Assembly (NCBI GenBank): GCA_028678555.1
Contig: JAJRDF010000111.1
Span: 1-5,669 of the forward strand
Direction of reading: 5' to 3'
DNA length: 5,669 bases
Source of the DNA: Methanomicrobiales archaeon
Lineage (GTDB): Archaea; Halobacteriota; Methanomicrobia; Methanomicrobiales; JACTUA01
The notes below the pieces were generated by a model. The model was not told where the DNA came from, searched no databases, and saw only the letters and a program-made list of their open reading frames with translations. This document shows, piece by piece, positions 4,393 to 5,669 of the stretch (the first letter of the stretch is position 1; every line of letters starts with the position of its first letter). The position numbers and the translations under genes are program-made.

Positions 4393-4828
4393 GCACAAGC
4401 TGATGCTGGTCGCCCCCAGCCAGGAGATCTCGGGTTCCTACCTGGCCAAGTCCGACAGCTTCCTGGATTCGGCGCGTATCCTTCGGGAAGCCGAGCACCC
4501 GGAGGAGGCTGTCTCGATGGCCTACTACAGCATGTACCATGCCATGACGGCCCTCCTGTTCCGGGCCGGGATCCGGTGCGAGAACCATGCCGGCGCCATC
4601 ATGCTCCTGGATGAACTCTTCGGCATGGACATCTCTGCCCTGGACGACGCGAAGCGGATGCGGGTGGATACCCAGTACTATGTCGACCGGACCATCAGCA
4701 TGGAAGACGTGGAGGAATTGATCCGGGTGGCCGACGATTTTCATGATCTGGTCCATGACCGGATCGACCGGATCACCGGCGAGGAGATTGCCAGGGTCCG
4801 GAAGGCAATGGAGCGGATCCTGAAGTAA
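4355..4828 (+). CDS. HEPN-domain protein (UPF0332-like), likely RNase toxin paired with the MNT protein
   Basis: This 157-residue all-helical protein has a HEPN fold. After an N-terminal helix come EEAVSMAYYSMYHAMTALL (51-68), the typical second helix of UPF0332-type HEPN proteins, then GIRCENHAGAI (72-82), and a C-terminal pair of helices (RMRVDTQYYVDR, MEDVEELIRVADDF). HEPN toxins cut RNA through an R-x4-6-H motif; here the nearest match is R74-x3-H78, one residue short, and no Tyr follows the His at the usual place for AMP transfer (RX4HXY). It could still be active, as UPF0332 members often show this spacing, or act only as a binding partner. The ATG at 4355 lies 38 bp inside the MNT gene and has a good Shine-Dalgarno, indicating coupled translation. 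The fold call is strong; toxicity is inferred from family and context. Confidence 0.87.
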   Translation: MTRRDFFRKLQHEHKLMLVAPSQEISGSYLAKSDSFLDSARILREAEHPEEAVSMAYYSMYHAMTALLFRAGIRCENHAGAIMLLDELFGMDISALDDAKRMRVDTQYYVDRTISMEDVEELIRVADDFHDLVHDRIDRITGEEIARVRKAMERILK

Positions 4829-4846
4829 TCCCGATAGCGGGCTTTC
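4829..4846 (+). terminator. Weak hairpin with T-stretch after the HEPN gene
   Basis: CCCG (4830-4833) and CGGG (4838-4841) form a 4-bp stem directly after the stop codon, followed by CTTTCT. It is a weak candidate for the end of the MNT-HEPN transcript. No better T-tract appears before the T5 run at 4911-4915. Confidence 0.35.
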
Positions 4847-4908
4847 TGTACAGCCGTGTTCCCGGTCGTCTGAGGATCCGAACTGGATCGGTTTCCTCCT
4901 GCCACGAG

Positions 4909-4920
4909 CATTTTTCATCT
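4909..4920 (+). promoter_or_regulatory. A/T-rich promoter box of the hydrolase gene
   Basis: CATTTTTCATCT is the only A/T-rich patch in the 113-bp gap before the hydrolase gene. It is centred about 28 bp before the ATG at 4942, and no Shine-Dalgarno is present, so a leaderless transcript is likely. The T5 run could instead serve as the terminator of the upstream MNT-HEPN transcript. Confidence 0.4.
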
Positions 4921-4941
4921 ACCGTGCCAATCCCGATCCGT

Positions 4942-5669
4942 ATGGAAACCCCTGGTTGGCTGGATACCGGTGCATATCCCTTCCGTCCCCGTTTCTTCCC
5001 GACCCCTTCCGGCTCCCTCCACTATGTGGATGAGGGAACCGGCGATCCCGTTGTCTTCGTTCACGGGAATCCCTCGTGGTCGTTCCAGTTCCGGAACATC
5101 ATCAAAGGGCTCTCCGGTACCCATCGATGCATTGCACCGGATCACCTCGGGTTCGGCCTCTCCGACAAACCCCCGGAATGGTCGTACCTGCCGCAGGACC
5201 ATGCCACCAACCTGGAAATGCTCCTGGATTCGCTGGACCTGCAGCAGATCACGATGGTTGTGGGGGACTGGGGCGGGCCCATCGGCCTCGCGTATGCCAA
5301 CACGTGGCTCTGGTCCGTCAGGAGCGATTGGTACTATCGGCTCTTCAGCGGCTTTGTGGGCGGGCCGCTGGGCCGGTGGCTGATCCGCCGGAACAATTTC
5401 TTCGCTGCCACCCTGATGCCCTCGATGTTCGGTGAAAAAAGCCGGCTCTCCCCGGAGATCCACCGGCACTACCTGGAACCGCTGGCCCTCCCCGAGGAGA
5501 GGAAGGGCTGCTGGGTCTTTCCGGGGCAGATCATCGGTTCCTCGGACTGGCTGCAGGCCCTCTGGGACCAGCGCACGGTCCTGCAGGATAAGGAGATCCT
5601 GATCGCGTGGGGAATGAGGGACATCGCCTTCAGGGAGAAGGAGCTGGACACCTGGGTCCGGGCTTTCCC
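4942..5669 (+). CDS. Haloalkane-dehalogenase-like alpha/beta hydrolase, C-terminus outside the window and internally shortened
   Basis: The first 242 residues of an alpha/beta hydrolase are present. HGNPSWSFQFR (41-51) carries the oxyanion/halide-binding Asn43, VVGDWGGPIGL (106-116) the nucleophile elbow with Asp109 and halide-binding Trp110, and WGMRDIAF (223-230) the likely catalytic acid Asp227. The catalytic His would lie beyond the window. Asp nucleophile, Asp acid and an Asn-Trp halide pair match the HLD-III subfamily of haloalkane dehalogenases, which cut carbon-halogen bonds with water; the native substrate in archaea is unknown. The cap region (FSGFVGGPLGRWLIRR) and EIHRHYLEPL are typical. 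Family members have about 13 residues between LAYA and NTWLW (pattern x-HP-x-x-[IV]-x-x-LV-x-x), covering a core beta-strand; here A119 is joined directly to N120. The frame stays open, so this is an in-frame deletion. ATG 4942 is the first good start and has no Shine-Dalgarno. The family is certain; activity is doubtful. Confidence 0.9.
   Translation, partial: METPGWLDTGAYPFRPRFFPTPSGSLHYVDEGTGDPVVFVHGNPSWSFQFRNIIKGLSGTHRCIAPDHLGFGLSDKPPEWSYLPQDHATNLEMLLDSLDLQQITMVVGDWGGPIGLAYANTWLWSVRSDWYYRLFSGFVGGPLGRWLIRRNNFFAATLMPSMFGEKSRLSPEIHRHYLEPLALPEERKGCWVFPGQIIGSSDWLQALWDQRTVLQDKEILIAWGMRDIAFREKELDTWVRAF

Noticed and set aside
4827..4937. Direct repeat AATCCCGAT at 4827-4835 and 4929-4937 as possible attachment or transposon ends
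   Set aside because: It is only 9 bp and encloses about 90 bp with no gene or inverted ends, so chance is a sufficient explanation.
4970..5383. Alternative + frame and minus-strand open frames over the hydrolase
   Set aside because: They lack motifs; the frame from 4942 carries the full set of alpha/beta-hydrolase signatures.

Overview
The window looks like a chromosomal segment of a GC-rich euryarchaeon, most likely a methanogen of the Methanomicrobiales. This placement is inferred from several things: a DeaD-type RNA helicase with archaeal-style sequence, a secreted LEA14/WHy lipoprotein, an HTH-MNT plus HEPN gene pair of the kind common in archaea, U-rich terminator tracts on the template-facing strand, and starts that look leaderless (an A/T-rich box about 28-30 bp before the start codon and no Shine-Dalgarno). 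No rRNA, tRNA, insertion sequence or CRISPR array is visible.

The left two thirds reads leftward (minus strand). From right to left it holds a 127-residue cysteine- and histidine-containing protein of unknown function (3179-3562), a small LEA14/WHy-domain lipoprotein (2535-2999), a 499-residue DEAD-box RNA helicase whose motif II reads DEGD (767-2266), and the N-terminal part of a secreted subtilisin-family (S8) protease with its I9 propeptide (1-474, cut by the window edge). These four genes seem to be separate transcription units. Each is set off by an intergenic region, and two are followed by clear T-tracts, one with a hairpin. The 292-bp region between helicase and protease carries three perfect inverted repeats, two of them interleaved in a pseudoknot-like order.

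The right third reads rightward. It starts with a probable autoregulated toxin-antitoxin pair: a winged-helix protein fused to a minimal nucleotidyltransferase (3835-4392) overlapping by 38 bp a HEPN-domain protein (4355-4828). Three alternating TGGAACA/TGTTCCA half-sites lie over the promoter and start codon of the pair, which suggests that the HTH-MNT protein represses its own operon. The last gene is a haloalkane-dehalogenase-like alpha/beta hydrolase (4942 to beyond the window end). It keeps the nucleophile, halide-binding and acid residues but seems to lack about 13 residues just after the nucleophile elbow.

The most interesting items are the operator over the HTH-MNT/HEPN start, the interleaved inverted repeats upstream of the protease, and the internally shortened hydrolase. 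None is proven by sequence reading alone.
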